Of a DNA stretch of 64,000 nucleotides, positions 17,936 through 26,718 are shown piece after piece; position 1 is the first letter of the stretch; each line of letters opens with the position of its first letter. Location: positions 1 to 64,000 of the forward strand of contig SCRD01000023.1 in NCBI GenBank assembly GCA_004298155.1. The letters are read 5' to 3'. The notes below the pieces were generated by a model, which saw only the letters and a program-made list of their open reading frames with translations, was not told where the DNA came from and did no database searches. The position numbers and the translations under genes are program-made. This DNA is from Acidobacteriota bacterium. Its GTDB lineage: Bacteria; Acidobacteriota; Terriglobia; UBA7540.

Positions 17936-17991
17936 CGGCGCGGGCGTCCCGCCCGTGTCATAACACGGTCAGGATGGCCGTGCCACAAATG
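17936..17991. repeat. Double-hairpin intergenic repeat
   Basis: Two small palindromes lie side by side after the DUF4139 gene: a CGGGCG/CCGCCCG hairpin, then a CACGG/CCGTG hairpin around TCAGGATGG. The G+C-rich, REP-like make-up resembles extragenic palindromic repeats. It has no T-run, so it is not a classic terminator. Confidence 0.4.
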
Positions 17992-18066
17992 CTGCGCCTT
18001 ATGCCTATCTGGGCTGCACCACACCAACGGGCTGGCAAGGCCGTAGTCACACCTCCAGGCAGAAAT

Positions 18067-18525
18067 ATGCGAATGACGCCCGGTAAATCCACGGGAGTGC
18101 GTGTGCGGCCTGCGCAAATCGAAGACGCCGGGGCCATCGCTGTTCTTTCCGGGCAGTTAGGCTATCCCTCGTCTCCCGCCAGCGTGCGGAGCAGGCTGCG
18201 CAGCCTGCTCCTGGACCCGGACCATGCAATCTGGGTGGCGGAAAACAGCGGAGGAAGCGTCGCGGGCTGGATCCACGTTTTCGTCCACCAGGTGCTTGAG
18301 AGCGACCGCGAAGCGGAAATCGGCGGTCTCGTCATCGATGAAGACTTTCGCGGCCAGGGAGCGGGCAAAGCCCTCGTCGCGCAAGCCGAGCGATGGGCAA
18401 GAGCGCGCCGGCTGAAGTCCATCTACGTGCGATCAAACATCATTCGCAAAAGCGCGCATGTTTTTTACCAGAAGCGCGGCTATGAAGTCATCAAGGCCCA
18501 GCTGGCTTTTCGCAAGCCTCTTTAG
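18067..18525 (+). CDS. GNAT family N-acetyltransferase
   Basis: About 152 aa, the normal length of a single GNAT domain, which transfers an acetyl group from acetyl-CoA to an amine. The domain begins at VRVRPAQIEDAGAIAVLSGQ. The acetyl-CoA loop RGQGAGKALVAQAE fits the R/Q-x-x-G-x-G/A signature, and HVFYQKRGYE is the typical C-terminal motif. The frame is open back to 17974, but the first 30 residues are unlike the family. ATG 18067 (or 18073) is therefore chosen, with a weak ribosome-binding site. Substrate is unknown. Confidence 0.8.
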   Translation: MRMTPGKSTGVRVRPAQIEDAGAIAVLSGQLGYPSSPASVRSRLRSLLLDPDHAIWVAENSGGSVAGWIHVFVHQVLESDREAEIGGLVIDEDFRGQGAGKALVAQAERWARARRLKSIYVRSNIIRKSAHVFYQKRGYEVIKAQLAFRKPL

Positions 18526-18547
18526 GGGCGGTGCTCACGGCCTCTCG

Positions 18548-19633
18548 TTAGAGGATCAGCATGCAATCGCCGTAGCTGTAAAAGCGGTAACGCTCCTCAA
18601 TGGCGTGCCGGTAGGCAGAGAGGACCAGGCCGCGCCCGGCAAACGCCGAGACCAGCATCAACAGCGTCGATTTCGGCAGGTGAAAATTGGTCAGCAGCCC
18701 GCGAACCGCCTGAAACCGGAATCCCGGCACGATGAAGAGGCTGGTTTCCCCACGGCATGGAACAACCTTCCCCTCGTTTTGGAGTGCCACGGATTCGAGC
18801 GTCCGCACGCTGGTGGTGCCCACCGCAATCACGCGGCGACCGTCCTCGAGAGCATGATTGATGCTCGCGGCTGCCGCTTCCGAAATTTCAAACTCTTCCG
18901 GCTCCATTTTATGGTCTTCTACGCGCTCGGTTTGGACCGGACGGAAAGTTCCCGGCCCTACGTGAAGCGTAATTTCGCAGACTTCAATCTTCCTCGCGCT
19001 CAGCGCATCCAGGACGCGCTGAGTAAAATGAAAGCCTGCTGTGGGGGCGGCAACCGCGCCGCGCACGCGGGCATAAACCGTCTGGTAGGTTTCGCGGTCT
19101 GTCGCGTCGTCAGGACGGTCTATGTAAGGCGGCAGAGGGACATGTCCCAGGCGATCGATGGCGCCTGCCACGCTGCCCTCCCGCGCTCGCAGAAGCACCC
19201 GGCGCACGCCGCATTCACCGCGTCCCAGGACTTCCGCCTCGAGCTCGCCCCCGCCAAAAACGAGCACTTCGCCCGTGCGGACTTTGCGTCCGGGGTGCAC
19301 CAGTCCCTGCCACACGTCGCCTGTTTCATTCCGAGTCAGCAGGAGTTCGACCTCGGCGGTCAGATGCTCGCGCGCTGCGGGGTTGCCCTTGCCGATGGCC
19401 TGAGCCTGCGTGCCGACGCGCTTTCCCAACAACCGAGCGGGAAATACCCGCGTATTGTTCACGACCAGCAAGTCGCCCGGCGCAAGAATTTCAGGCAGCG
19501 AGAGGAACGCGCAATCTCTATAGGACTGCCGGGCGCGGTCCAGCAGCATCATCCGCGAGGCATCGCGTTCCTTCAAAGGCCGCCGGGCGATCAGCTCTTT
19601 CGGCAATTCATAATCAAATTCTTCAAGCAGCAT
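18548..19633 (-). CDS. queA: tRNA S-adenosylmethionine ribosyltransferase-isomerase QueA
   Basis: A 361-aa enzyme that transfers and isomerises the ribose of S-adenosylmethionine onto preQ1 in tRNA to give epoxyqueuosine, the penultimate step of queuosine synthesis. The N-terminus EEFDYELPKELIARRPLKER, the block VGTTSVRTLES and the C-terminal NFHLPKSTLLMLVSAFAG are QueA signatures, and the length is normal. The ATG at 19633 has no clear Shine-Dalgarno sequence. It is convergent with the GNAT gene (ends 22 bases apart) and divergent from rlmI. No other queuosine genes are in the window. Confidence 0.95.
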   Translation of the reverse strand: MLLEEFDYELPKELIARRPLKERDASRMMLLDRARQSYRDCAFLSLPEILAPGDLLVVNNTRVFPARLLGKRVGTQAQAIGKGNPAAREHLTAEVELLLTRNETGDVWQGLVHPGRKVRTGEVLVFGGGELEAEVLGRGECGVRRVLLRAREGSVAGAIDRLGHVPLPPYIDRPDDATDRETYQTVYARVRGAVAAPTAGFHFTQRVLDALSARKIEVCEITLHVGPGTFRPVQTERVEDHKMEPEEFEISEAAAASINHALEDGRRVIAVGTTSVRTLESVALQNEGKVVPCRGETSLFIVPGFRFQAVRGLLTNFHLPKSTLLMLVSAFAGRGLVLSAYRHAIEERYRFYSYGDCMLIL

Positions 19634-19821
19634 GCAGAAACCATTTTACGCTAAACCCCGCAGGACTCGTTTGCCGCACGCGAGAGCGTGGCCGCGAACC
19701 TATCCCGACAGGAGGGGCGCGTAACCGCGAAATTATCTCGCCACGCGGCGGCTCAAACCCGGCGCTACCACTCGCGGCGACCCGCACGGCGCGCTCCCGG
19801 CCGGTGTGATAAAGTTTCTAA

Positions 19822-20988
19822 ATGCCCCAAGCCACCGTAACTGTTTCCCCGCGCGGGATTGAAAGGATTTTCGCCGGCCACCCGTGGATCTACCGGAGCG
19901 ACGTTTCCGCCTCCGCGAATATCGAACCAGGAAGCGTTGTCAGCATTCAGGACCGGCGCAAGCGGTTTCTTGGGCAGGCCCTTTACAGCAACAAATCGCA
20001 AATCGCCCTGCGTTTTTTGACCCGTGAAAAGCACGCCATTGACCGCGCGTTTCTGGCCGGGAGAATTCAAGCAGCGGCGGATTATCGCGGCCAGGTCGTC
20101 AAGGAATCAGAAGCCTTCCGCCTGGTTGCCTCTGAAGGCGACCTTCTGCCGTCCCTGGTGATCGACCGATACGGCGAATATCTTGTTGTGCAGACGCTCA
20201 GCCAGGGAATGGAAAAGCTGAAGCCCATCATTATCGAAATCCTGCAGGAGCAGTTTGCACCGCGCGGCATCGTGGAGCGGAATGACGTTGCCGTCCGCGC
20301 GCTCGAAGCGCTGGAACAGGCCAAAGGCACCCTGGCCGGCGAGGTCCCGGAAGAGGTCATCGTTTCCGTCAACGGGCTCCGCTTTGCCTTCAACCTGCTG
20401 GAAGGCCAGAAGACCGGGGGCTTTCTTGACCAGCGGGAAAACCAGCGGGCGGCGCAGAGTTATGCTTTCGGCCGCGCGCTCGATTGCTTCACCTACTCGG
20501 GAGGCTTTGCACTGAACATCAGCCATTGCTGCAGCTCCGTTCTGGCCATCGATTCTTCCCAGGAAGCCCTGCGCCTCGCCCAGCGCAACGCGGAACTGAA
20601 TGGCGTTTCTAACATCGAGTGGAAGGAGGCCAACTGTTTTGATTTTCTCAAGGCCGCTGACCAGGCCGGCGAGCGCTTTGATGTTGTGGTGCTTGATCCT
20701 CCGGCCTTCGCCCGGCAGCGGTCAAACCTCGACTCTGCTCTGCGCGGCTACAAGGAGCTCAACCTGCGCGGCCTGAAAATTCTGAACCCGGGCGGTTATC
20801 TCATCACCTGCAGTTGCTCCTATCACGTCACGGAAGCGGACTTTCTTGAAGCCATCGCCAGCGCAGCCGTGGACGCCCACCGGACCGTCACGGTGGTCGA
20901 GCGCCGCACGCAGGGCCGCGACCATCCCATCCTGCTGACCGTGCCTGAAACCCACTACCTGAAATGCCTCATCCTGCGCGCGCTATAA
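19822..20988 (+). CDS. rlmI: 23S rRNA m5C1962 methyltransferase-like protein
   Basis: A 388-aa class I SAM-dependent methyltransferase of the RlmI type, expected to methylate a cytosine in 23S rRNA. Residues about 1-75 form a PUA-like RNA-binding domain (RGIERIFAGHPWIYRSDV). A linker follows, then the Rossmann methyltransferase fold: ALDCFTYSGGFALNISHCC, then VVLDPPAF (motif IV) and TCSCSYHV, which carries the catalytic-type cysteine region. No obvious Shine-Dalgarno was seen before ATG 19822. The next gene starts 10 bases after its stop, so the two may be co-transcribed. Confidence 0.9.
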   Translation: MPQATVTVSPRGIERIFAGHPWIYRSDVSASANIEPGSVVSIQDRRKRFLGQALYSNKSQIALRFLTREKHAIDRAFLAGRIQAAADYRGQVVKESEAFRLVASEGDLLPSLVIDRYGEYLVVQTLSQGMEKLKPIIIEILQEQFAPRGIVERNDVAVRALEALEQAKGTLAGEVPEEVIVSVNGLRFAFNLLEGQKTGGFLDQRENQRAAQSYAFGRALDCFTYSGGFALNISHCCSSVLAIDSSQEALRLAQRNAELNGVSNIEWKEANCFDFLKAADQAGERFDVVVLDPPAFARQRSNLDSALRGYKELNLRGLKILNPGGYLITCSCSYHVTEADFLEAIASAAVDAHRTVTVVERRTQGRDHPILLTVPETHYLKCLILRAL

Positions 20989-20998
20989 GGCGCCCGGC

Positions 20999-22213
20999 GT
21001 GGCTGAGAATTCGAGTAAAATACAGGTTGTGAATCGCTTTCGCCCCTTTGCTGCAACCCTCCTGTTCACGCTGTTATGCGCGGTCTCCGGCCGCGCGGAA
21101 GATCTCAAACTGCTGGTTTCCGTTCAGCAACAGAGCATCATGGCGCCCAATCCGCTGCGCGCTACTTTGCGCTTCCACAATTCCGGCAGCCAGACTCTGT
21201 GGCTCTACCGGCCCGTGCTCAGTGAAATTCCGGGTGACCGGCTTGGCGCCGTCGCGCCCCGGCCAGAGGAGCTCCGTCCCGGAGAAGCTTACGGCGGCTC
21301 ACGCCTCGAAATCCACATGGCGCCGCAAAACGCTCCAGCCCAGGGAAGCGGTGGAAATGTGGAAGCAGGCAGCGGCTTCGCCCTGGCTCCAGACGCTCTG
21401 CCCTATCCAAGGCTGGTGCGCCTGGCGCCGGGAGGGGATTATGAGGAAAAAGTCAGCATTCACGTCGAACCCGCCGAGGCAAAGTCAGGAACGGGCAATC
21501 AGCCTGTCTGGGGCCCATATCAATTTTCCGTGGTCTATTCCGCGGACTATTCAAACGCAGACTCGTTGGCTCGCAACATGAGTGCCAACCTCTGGCATGG
21601 CCAGGCTACCAGCAACACGGTGACCCTTGAGCTGCGGCCATCGCCGGGCCGGGGCTCGATTGAGGGAACGGCGGTTGACTCCTTTGAGCGCCCGTACGGC
21701 GATGCCCTGGTTACTCTCAGCAACGATAATGAAAACCCACTCGATCAAATTTTCTCGGACGGCCAGGGCCGCTTTTCTTTCGCGCGCCTGTCTCCGGGCC
21801 GTTACTGGCTGGCAGTGCGCGCGCCCGCTTCTGAGCACGATACGTCCGTCTTCCGCCAGGTCGAAGTTGGCGAGACGGCTTCGCCCGCAACGGCTGACAT
21901 CATGATGTTGCCGGTCGAATCCGATCGGGGCGACCGCCTGCTGCACAAGCCGGTGCTCTACCATATTGTAGATAACCAGGGCCACCCTCTGGCGAATGTC
22001 AGAATTGCGATTCTGTATTCAGCCGGCAATGTGGTAGAAAACCAGAAGGCGCAAACCGGCGATGACGGATTCGCGGCCGTCAGCTTGATTCCCGGAACAA
22101 TTTATGTGACGCTCCAGACGGCAGGGTGCAAGAAACAAGAGCGGCGGGCCGACGTTGTGCCGGGCCCGGGAGTGGATGGGTTCAAGTTCACCTACGACTG
22201 CTCCGGCAATTGA
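20999..22213 (+). CDS. Secreted protein with carboxypeptidase-regulatory-like domain
   Basis: About 404 aa. A signal peptide is seen around FAATLLFTLLCAVSGRAED. The C-terminal half contains a carboxypeptidase-regulatory-like beta-sandwich (GSIEGTAVDSFERPYGDALV then GRFSFARLSPGRYWLAV) and a second similar domain (VDNQGHPLANVRIAI). These are common in Acidobacteriota surface proteins. The N-terminal half is beta-rich with no assigned family. GTG 20999 has AAGG upstream; GTG 21029, just before the signal sequence, is an alternative. Binding or structural role at the cell surface is an inference. Confidence 0.75.
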   Translation: MAENSSKIQVVNRFRPFAATLLFTLLCAVSGRAEDLKLLVSVQQQSIMAPNPLRATLRFHNSGSQTLWLYRPVLSEIPGDRLGAVAPRPEELRPGEAYGGSRLEIHMAPQNAPAQGSGGNVEAGSGFALAPDALPYPRLVRLAPGGDYEEKVSIHVEPAEAKSGTGNQPVWGPYQFSVVYSADYSNADSLARNMSANLWHGQATSNTVTLELRPSPGRGSIEGTAVDSFERPYGDALVTLSNDNENPLDQIFSDGQGRFSFARLSPGRYWLAVRAPASEHDTSVFRQVEVGETASPATADIMMLPVESDRGDRLLHKPVLYHIVDNQGHPLANVRIAILYSAGNVVENQKAQTGDDGFAAVSLIPGTIYVTLQTAGCKKQERRADVVPGPGVDGFKFTYDCSGN

Positions 22214-22345
22214 CGCATCGGGCCGGCGCCGATTGAGTTTTGCGATGGGCAGGGCCGGCGCCGGAAGCAAATCATGACTCCAGCCGAAACTGAGCACCTG
22301 GTGCGGTGTTGCGCAAAATGGTGAAACGCGCACGACGCCTGCCAT

Positions 22346-22422
22346 CGTGCTGAGCGAAGCGAAGCATCGCTGTATTTCTCCGAAAAGAAATGCAGAGACC
22401 CTTCGCTGCGCTCAGGGTGACA
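22346..22422. repeat. Dispersed palindromic repeat, copy 3
   Basis: A shorter member of the same palindromic family. The left arm contains CTGAGCGAAGCGAAGCATC and the right arm CCTTCGCTGCGCTCAGGGTG, which are nearly inverse to each other around about 35 bases. It lies in the 284-base gap between the secreted regulatory-like protein and the glycosyltransferase cluster, which otherwise shows no gene. Confidence 0.65.
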
Positions 22423-22497
22423 AGCCTCGGGTGTAACATTCTTTTCTGTAACACGATACTCGCGCGCCCATGAGCTGCCGCCGCGATTGATATTTCC

Positions 22498-24348
22498 GTG
22501 CAGGGTGGTCATCAATCCGTGAAATGCAGTGTGATCATTCCAACCAGACGCCGGGCCGGCCCATTGCGCGAAACGCTGGATTCCCTGCGCCTGCAGACGA
22601 ATAGAAACTTTGATGTCATCGTGGTGGTTGACGGCGAAGACCCGGAAACCTTTTCTCTTGCCGAAAACTGCAAGACTGAATTTCCGCTGTACTGGATTTT
22701 CGTGCCCGAACACAAGGGGCAGGCTTCCGCGCGAAACGCCGGCGCGGAAGCAGCAGAGTCAGAGATCCTGGCCTTCCTCGATGACGACACCCGGCCGGTG
22801 CGTGATTGGGTCTACCATCATTTGAAGCATCACCGCGCAAACACCAGAGAGAGCTTGAAGGGCGTCCTCGGGAAAGTGGCCGACCTCTATGCGGGACCTC
22901 CAGGCTCGCGCACAGAGCAATATCTGCGGGAGTCGCGAAACCCCACACTTGCCCAATTTGAAGGCTGCCTGAAAAACCAATCGCTCGATTTCGCCAAAGT
23001 GGCAGCCTTTGGGCTCAACACCTCGATTTCCCGACAGTTGTTTTTCGCTGCCGGCGGGTTCGATCCAAAATTGAGCTCGCTCGATGAGGATACGGATTTC
23101 GGCGCCCGCTTATACAACTGCGGCACCCGTTTTATATTTGAGCCTGAGGCGCTCGTGCATCACCACGATACCAAGAACGCTTTGGCCCATCACTACGCCA
23201 TTTTGCGCGCTGCCGGAAAGCTTGACGTTTACCGCAGGCGCGAAAAGAAACAGTGCAATGGGCGGCTCCAACTGCTGGCCCAGATGCACTGCGGAAGCCC
23301 GCTGCGGAAGATGGCCCACCGCGCGGCGTGGCACGTCCCGTGGCTTTTTCAACTCACGGCCTCGCTTGCCAGGAAAACCACCGACCTCACCGGTTCGAGG
23401 AGCAGCTTCCGCCTCTGGTATCGCTCGACCGCCGCGGAGTATTGGAAAGGCCTCCGCGCAGCCGGAGAAACCGTCGATTCATTGCGGGATTTATATCCGG
23501 CGCGAACGCCGATCCTGATGCTGCACAGCGTCTCAGCGCCGGCGGAACTGCGCCTTAAGTCGCTCTATATATCCCCGCGGCGCTTTACACGATTCATGAA
23601 GTGGCTGAAAAAGGTGGGTTACACATCCGCATTGCCCGCTGGATGGGAAGAACGCGCGGCCTGCAGGCGCCGGGTGATTCTGACTTTCGATGACGCTTAT
23701 GATGACTTCATAAGCGACGCCTTCCCCGTCCTTCACCGCCTGGGCTTTACCGCAACTGTTTTTGTTGTGGTTGACCGCATTGGAAAAACCAATGACTGGG
23801 ATGAGCGGAGAGGTTACAAATCGCGGCGGCTGCTCTCGCTCGGCGAGATTCGAGAATTGCACAACCATGGAGTCCATTTTGGATCGCACACGCTGACGCA
23901 CGCCTGGCTTACCAGCGCGTCCGACCGTGATCTTGAGCGCGAGGTGGGAGATTCCAAACGCAAGCTGGAAGACCTGCTCGGCGCCGAGGTTTCATCCTTC
24001 GCCTACCCGTGGGGGATTGCCGACATGCGCGTCCGCAGCGCCGTGGCGCGCGCCGGTTATAAAACAGCATTGACCACGCAGGAAGGTTTGAACGGGTCGG
24101 AAGATCCTCTTTCGCTGAAGCGAATCAACCTGGCTGAAGTTGACACTTTTGCGGAGTTTGCTTTCAAACTGGCGACTGGCAGAGACTTGCGCCAGATGAC
24201 CAAGGCATACATGGCAAGGAAAGGACTCTTCCGCGGGCCGGAGCCGGCCCCGGAGGATGAAGGCGGCAGCCGGCGGAGTGGGGAATCAAAAGCGTCCCGT
24301 AACTCCGCCGGAGTTGTGATGCCGCGCGTTTCAGGTCCCGGCCATTGA
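22498..24348 (+). CDS. Fusion of GT2 glycosyltransferase and polysaccharide deacetylase
   Basis: A 616-aa two-domain protein. Residues about 8-290 are a family 2 glycosyltransferase (CSVIIPTRRRAGPLRETLDS; DDD at AFLDDDTRP; acceptor region SLDEDTDFGARL). Residues about 340-570 are a NodB-type deacetylase with TFDDAYDD for the catalytic base and metal Asp, and SHTLTHAWL for the metal-binding His pair. The fusion suggests that a sugar is added and N-deacetylated in the same surface glycan. The start is uncertain: GTG 22498 has no Shine-Dalgarno, and GTG 22519 is an alternative. The next GT2 gene begins within its stop codon. Confidence 0.85.
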   Translation: MQGGHQSVKCSVIIPTRRRAGPLRETLDSLRLQTNRNFDVIVVVDGEDPETFSLAENCKTEFPLYWIFVPEHKGQASARNAGAEAAESEILAFLDDDTRPVRDWVYHHLKHHRANTRESLKGVLGKVADLYAGPPGSRTEQYLRESRNPTLAQFEGCLKNQSLDFAKVAAFGLNTSISRQLFFAAGGFDPKLSSLDEDTDFGARLYNCGTRFIFEPEALVHHHDTKNALAHHYAILRAAGKLDVYRRREKKQCNGRLQLLAQMHCGSPLRKMAHRAAWHVPWLFQLTASLARKTTDLTGSRSSFRLWYRSTAAEYWKGLRAAGETVDSLRDLYPARTPILMLHSVSAPAELRLKSLYISPRRFTRFMKWLKKVGYTSALPAGWEERAACRRRVILTFDDAYDDFISDAFPVLHRLGFTATVFVVVDRIGKTNDWDERRGYKSRRLLSLGEIRELHNHGVHFGSHTLTHAWLTSASDRDLEREVGDSKRKLEDLLGAEVSSFAYPWGIADMRVRSAVARAGYKTALTTQEGLNGSEDPLSLKRINLAEVDTFAEFAFKLATGRDLRQMTKAYMARKGLFRGPEPAPEDEGGSRRSGESKASRNSAGVVMPRVSGPGH

Positions 24349-25415
24349 TGCCGCGTGATGAGGAGGCGATGAGCGCGCCCGAAGCGCAGGACCGAAAAGC
24401 GGAACCGCCAACGGCCGGCGTGAAGTTCACGGTGGTTGTTACAACGTACAATTACGCCCACCTGCTGCCCGATGCGCTGCGGTCACTTGCCGCGCAGACA
24501 GTCCCTGACTTTGAACTTCTGATTGTTGACGATGGCTCAACAGACAAGACCGGACAGGTGGTGGAGGAATTTCGTCCCCGGTTTCGAGATTTCCGCTATC
24601 TGAAGAAGCTTAATGGCGGGCCTGCAGACGCAAGAAACTTTGGCGTGCAGAATGCCCGGGGCACGCATATCGCCTTTCTTGACGCGGACGACCTGTGGTC
24701 GCCCCGTTATCTGAGCGAGGTTCGCAAGACTTTCAACGCGCATCCGCGGACGGAGATCGTATTCTGTAACGGCTTCCGCATCAACGGCAGCGGGCGGGTC
24801 CTTCGTCCGGTTTTCCCGCCCGGGCTGGCTGCGATTGACGGGCCCATCAACTCCGCAGAGGAATTGTTCTTGTTGTGCAAGCATTTTGTACCGACAGGCA
24901 TGGTGTTTCTGAAGCCGCTCTATGACCGGGTTGGACCTTTCGACGTTCGCTTTCGGCACGGCGATGATGTCGATTGGGTAATCCGGGCCGCGATGGCGGG
25001 CGCTTATTGCGTGCGGATCGATCAGAAGCTGTTTCTCTACCGCATCCACGGCGGCAATCTAACCAATGACGCCATCGCCTTTCTGGACACCTGGCTCAAA
25101 ATCTACGAAGAGCAACTGAAGCAGAGCCGCCTGGGCCCCGAGTGCGAACGACGGGGCAGAATCTTTGCCCGCAACTACGCTCTGCGCCTGCTCGGGAACT
25201 GCTCGCCTGCGGAAGGCAGGGCGCTGCTCGCGCGAACCATCGAAACCGTGCGCGGCGATTTCATCCTCCGCAGCGCATATTTTTCCACCTATCTGGGGTC
25301 GAGCTACACAATCAGACCGTTAAGATGGACAAAGCGCCTGCTCCTGAAACGGCCTGCTGCCGTGCCGAAGGTTGATCTTGGCGCGCCGCCTGAAATAATC
25401 TTTCAGGGCCTATGA
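24348..25415 (+). CDS. GT2 family glycosyltransferase, tandem copy A
   Basis: About 355 aa. The GT-A fold has the N-terminal VVVTTYNYAHLLPDALRSL, the nucleotide-sugar block LLIVDDGSTD, the DxD at LDADDLWSP, and the acceptor Asp region HGDDVDWVIRAA. It should transfer a sugar from a nucleotide donor to a cell-surface glycan. Its ATG overlaps the stop of the upstream fusion gene (TGATG), which implies translational coupling. Much of its length is closely similar to the next gene, so the two arose by tandem duplication. Donor and acceptor are unknown. Confidence 0.85.
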   Translation: MPRDEEAMSAPEAQDRKAEPPTAGVKFTVVVTTYNYAHLLPDALRSLAAQTVPDFELLIVDDGSTDKTGQVVEEFRPRFRDFRYLKKLNGGPADARNFGVQNARGTHIAFLDADDLWSPRYLSEVRKTFNAHPRTEIVFCNGFRINGSGRVLRPVFPPGLAAIDGPINSAEELFLLCKHFVPTGMVFLKPLYDRVGPFDVRFRHGDDVDWVIRAAMAGAYCVRIDQKLFLYRIHGGNLTNDAIAFLDTWLKIYEEQLKQSRLGPECERRGRIFARNYALRLLGNCSPAEGRALLARTIETVRGDFILRSAYFSTYLGSSYTIRPLRWTKRLLLKRPAAVPKVDLGAPPEIIFQGL

Positions 25416-25515
25416 AGAGCCGCAGGCCCTTCGTTTGCGCGCGTGGCCGGCAGGCGTGAACTGGCCGTTCAACGGATTTTCCTTAACTGAATGTGTGTTT
25501 GCCGGCTCAACCGTT

Positions 25516-26526
25516 ATGAGACTTTCAGTCGTGGTCTGTACTTATAATTCCGCGCACCTTCTCCCGGACGCTCTGCGGACGCTTGCCGCGCAGACCAGGC
25601 CAGACTTTGAGCTCGTAATTGTTGACGACGGATCGACAGACAACACCGAGGAGGTAGCGGAGCAGCTTCGACCGCAGTTTCAGGATTTCCGCTATCTGAA
25701 GAAACCTCACAGAGGCCCTGCCGACAGCAGGAACGCGGGCGTGCGCGCCGCCCGCGGCACGCACGTCGCCTTCCTTGACGCGGATGATCTTTGGTCGCCC
25801 CATTACGTGAGTGCGGTCTGCAAAACCCTGAACGTCCGCCCGCAGTCAGACCTGGTGCTGTGCGAGGGGATTATTGTCCGAAGCGAGAAGGGAGTGATTA
25901 CCGAAGCCGTCTCGCACCGGGGCCTTCCTGAGCTGTGCGGGCCTGTCCGTTCGCCGGCCGATATCTTTGGCATCGTTCAGGCATTTTCACCTTCCGGCAT
26001 GGTGTTCTCAAAGGACCTCTACAACCGTACCGGCCCTTTTGACGTTGAAACGTTCGGATGGTTTTCCGAGGACATCGACTGGATGTTCCGCGCGCTCAGA
26101 GCTGGAGCGTTTTGCGTTTGCCTGAAACAGAGGCTCTATCTTTACCGGCGCCACGGCGGCAATCTGACCAATAAGGCCAGTGGCTCTTTCCGTTCATGGC
26201 TCGATCTTTATTCCAGAACGCTGAAAGAAAGCCGCAACGACCCGCAATTTGAATCGCTGGCACGGGGCGTTATCCGGTCGAGCTCGGTGCGCTTCCTCAC
26301 CACGTGCTCAACTTCAGAGGGAAGGTCTCTGCTGAAGCGGGCCATCGAGACCCTGGGCGGCGAACCGCTGATCAGGCTTTATTACTTCGGAACATATCTG
26401 GGTCTGGCCAGCTTGCTGAAACTTCTTAAACAATTCAGGCAGCTCTTGCGGCGCATTTTTCGATCGAGACTGGCGATTGATCTGAGTTCATCATCCGCGT
26501 CGGTATTCGGCTCAGTGAAAGATTAG
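25516..26526 (+). CDS. GT2 family glycosyltransferase, tandem copy B
   Basis: About 336 aa. It is similar to the upstream GT2 almost residue for residue over the first 120 amino acids: VVVCTYNSAHLLPDALRTL, LVIVDDGSTDNTEEV and LDADDLWSPHYVS. The acceptor motif is FSEDIDWMFRALRAG. The frame is open to a TTG at 25435, but ATG 25516 places the domain start correctly; no clear Shine-Dalgarno is visible. The C-terminal 60 residues differ most from copy A. It forms a glycan assembly cluster with the two genes before it and the membrane protein after it. Confidence 0.85.
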   Translation: MRLSVVVCTYNSAHLLPDALRTLAAQTRPDFELVIVDDGSTDNTEEVAEQLRPQFQDFRYLKKPHRGPADSRNAGVRAARGTHVAFLDADDLWSPHYVSAVCKTLNVRPQSDLVLCEGIIVRSEKGVITEAVSHRGLPELCGPVRSPADIFGIVQAFSPSGMVFSKDLYNRTGPFDVETFGWFSEDIDWMFRALRAGAFCVCLKQRLYLYRRHGGNLTNKASGSFRSWLDLYSRTLKESRNDPQFESLARGVIRSSSVRFLTTCSTSEGRSLLKRAIETLGGEPLIRLYYFGTYLGLASLLKLLKQFRQLLRRIFRSRLAIDLSSSSASVFGSVKD

Positions 26527-26611
26527 CGGTGGTAACCTGCCGCCGGGCAGAAAGCTTTGTGTCGGCAGTTTCTTGGCCCATTCGCTTTGGTGCTTGATCG
26601 CGCACGCCCGT

Positions 26612-26689
26612 ATCCATTAGAATCTCGTATTCCACATGGCGGCTTGCACCGGGGGGCCACAAGCGCGCAGCTTTTTCTGTCTAATGGAT
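26612..26689. promoter_or_regulatory. Ten-base perfect inverted repeat before the GT-C-like gene
   Basis: ATCCATTAGA at 26612-26621 is repeated inverted as TCTAATGGAT at 26680-26689, 58 bases apart, ending 30 bases before the start codon of the membrane protein gene. It could form a looped leader RNA or a paired operator. The function is unknown. Confidence 0.45.
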
Positions 26690-26718
26690 TGTTGGCATTG
26701 TGTTGTTAACTGCTCCTT

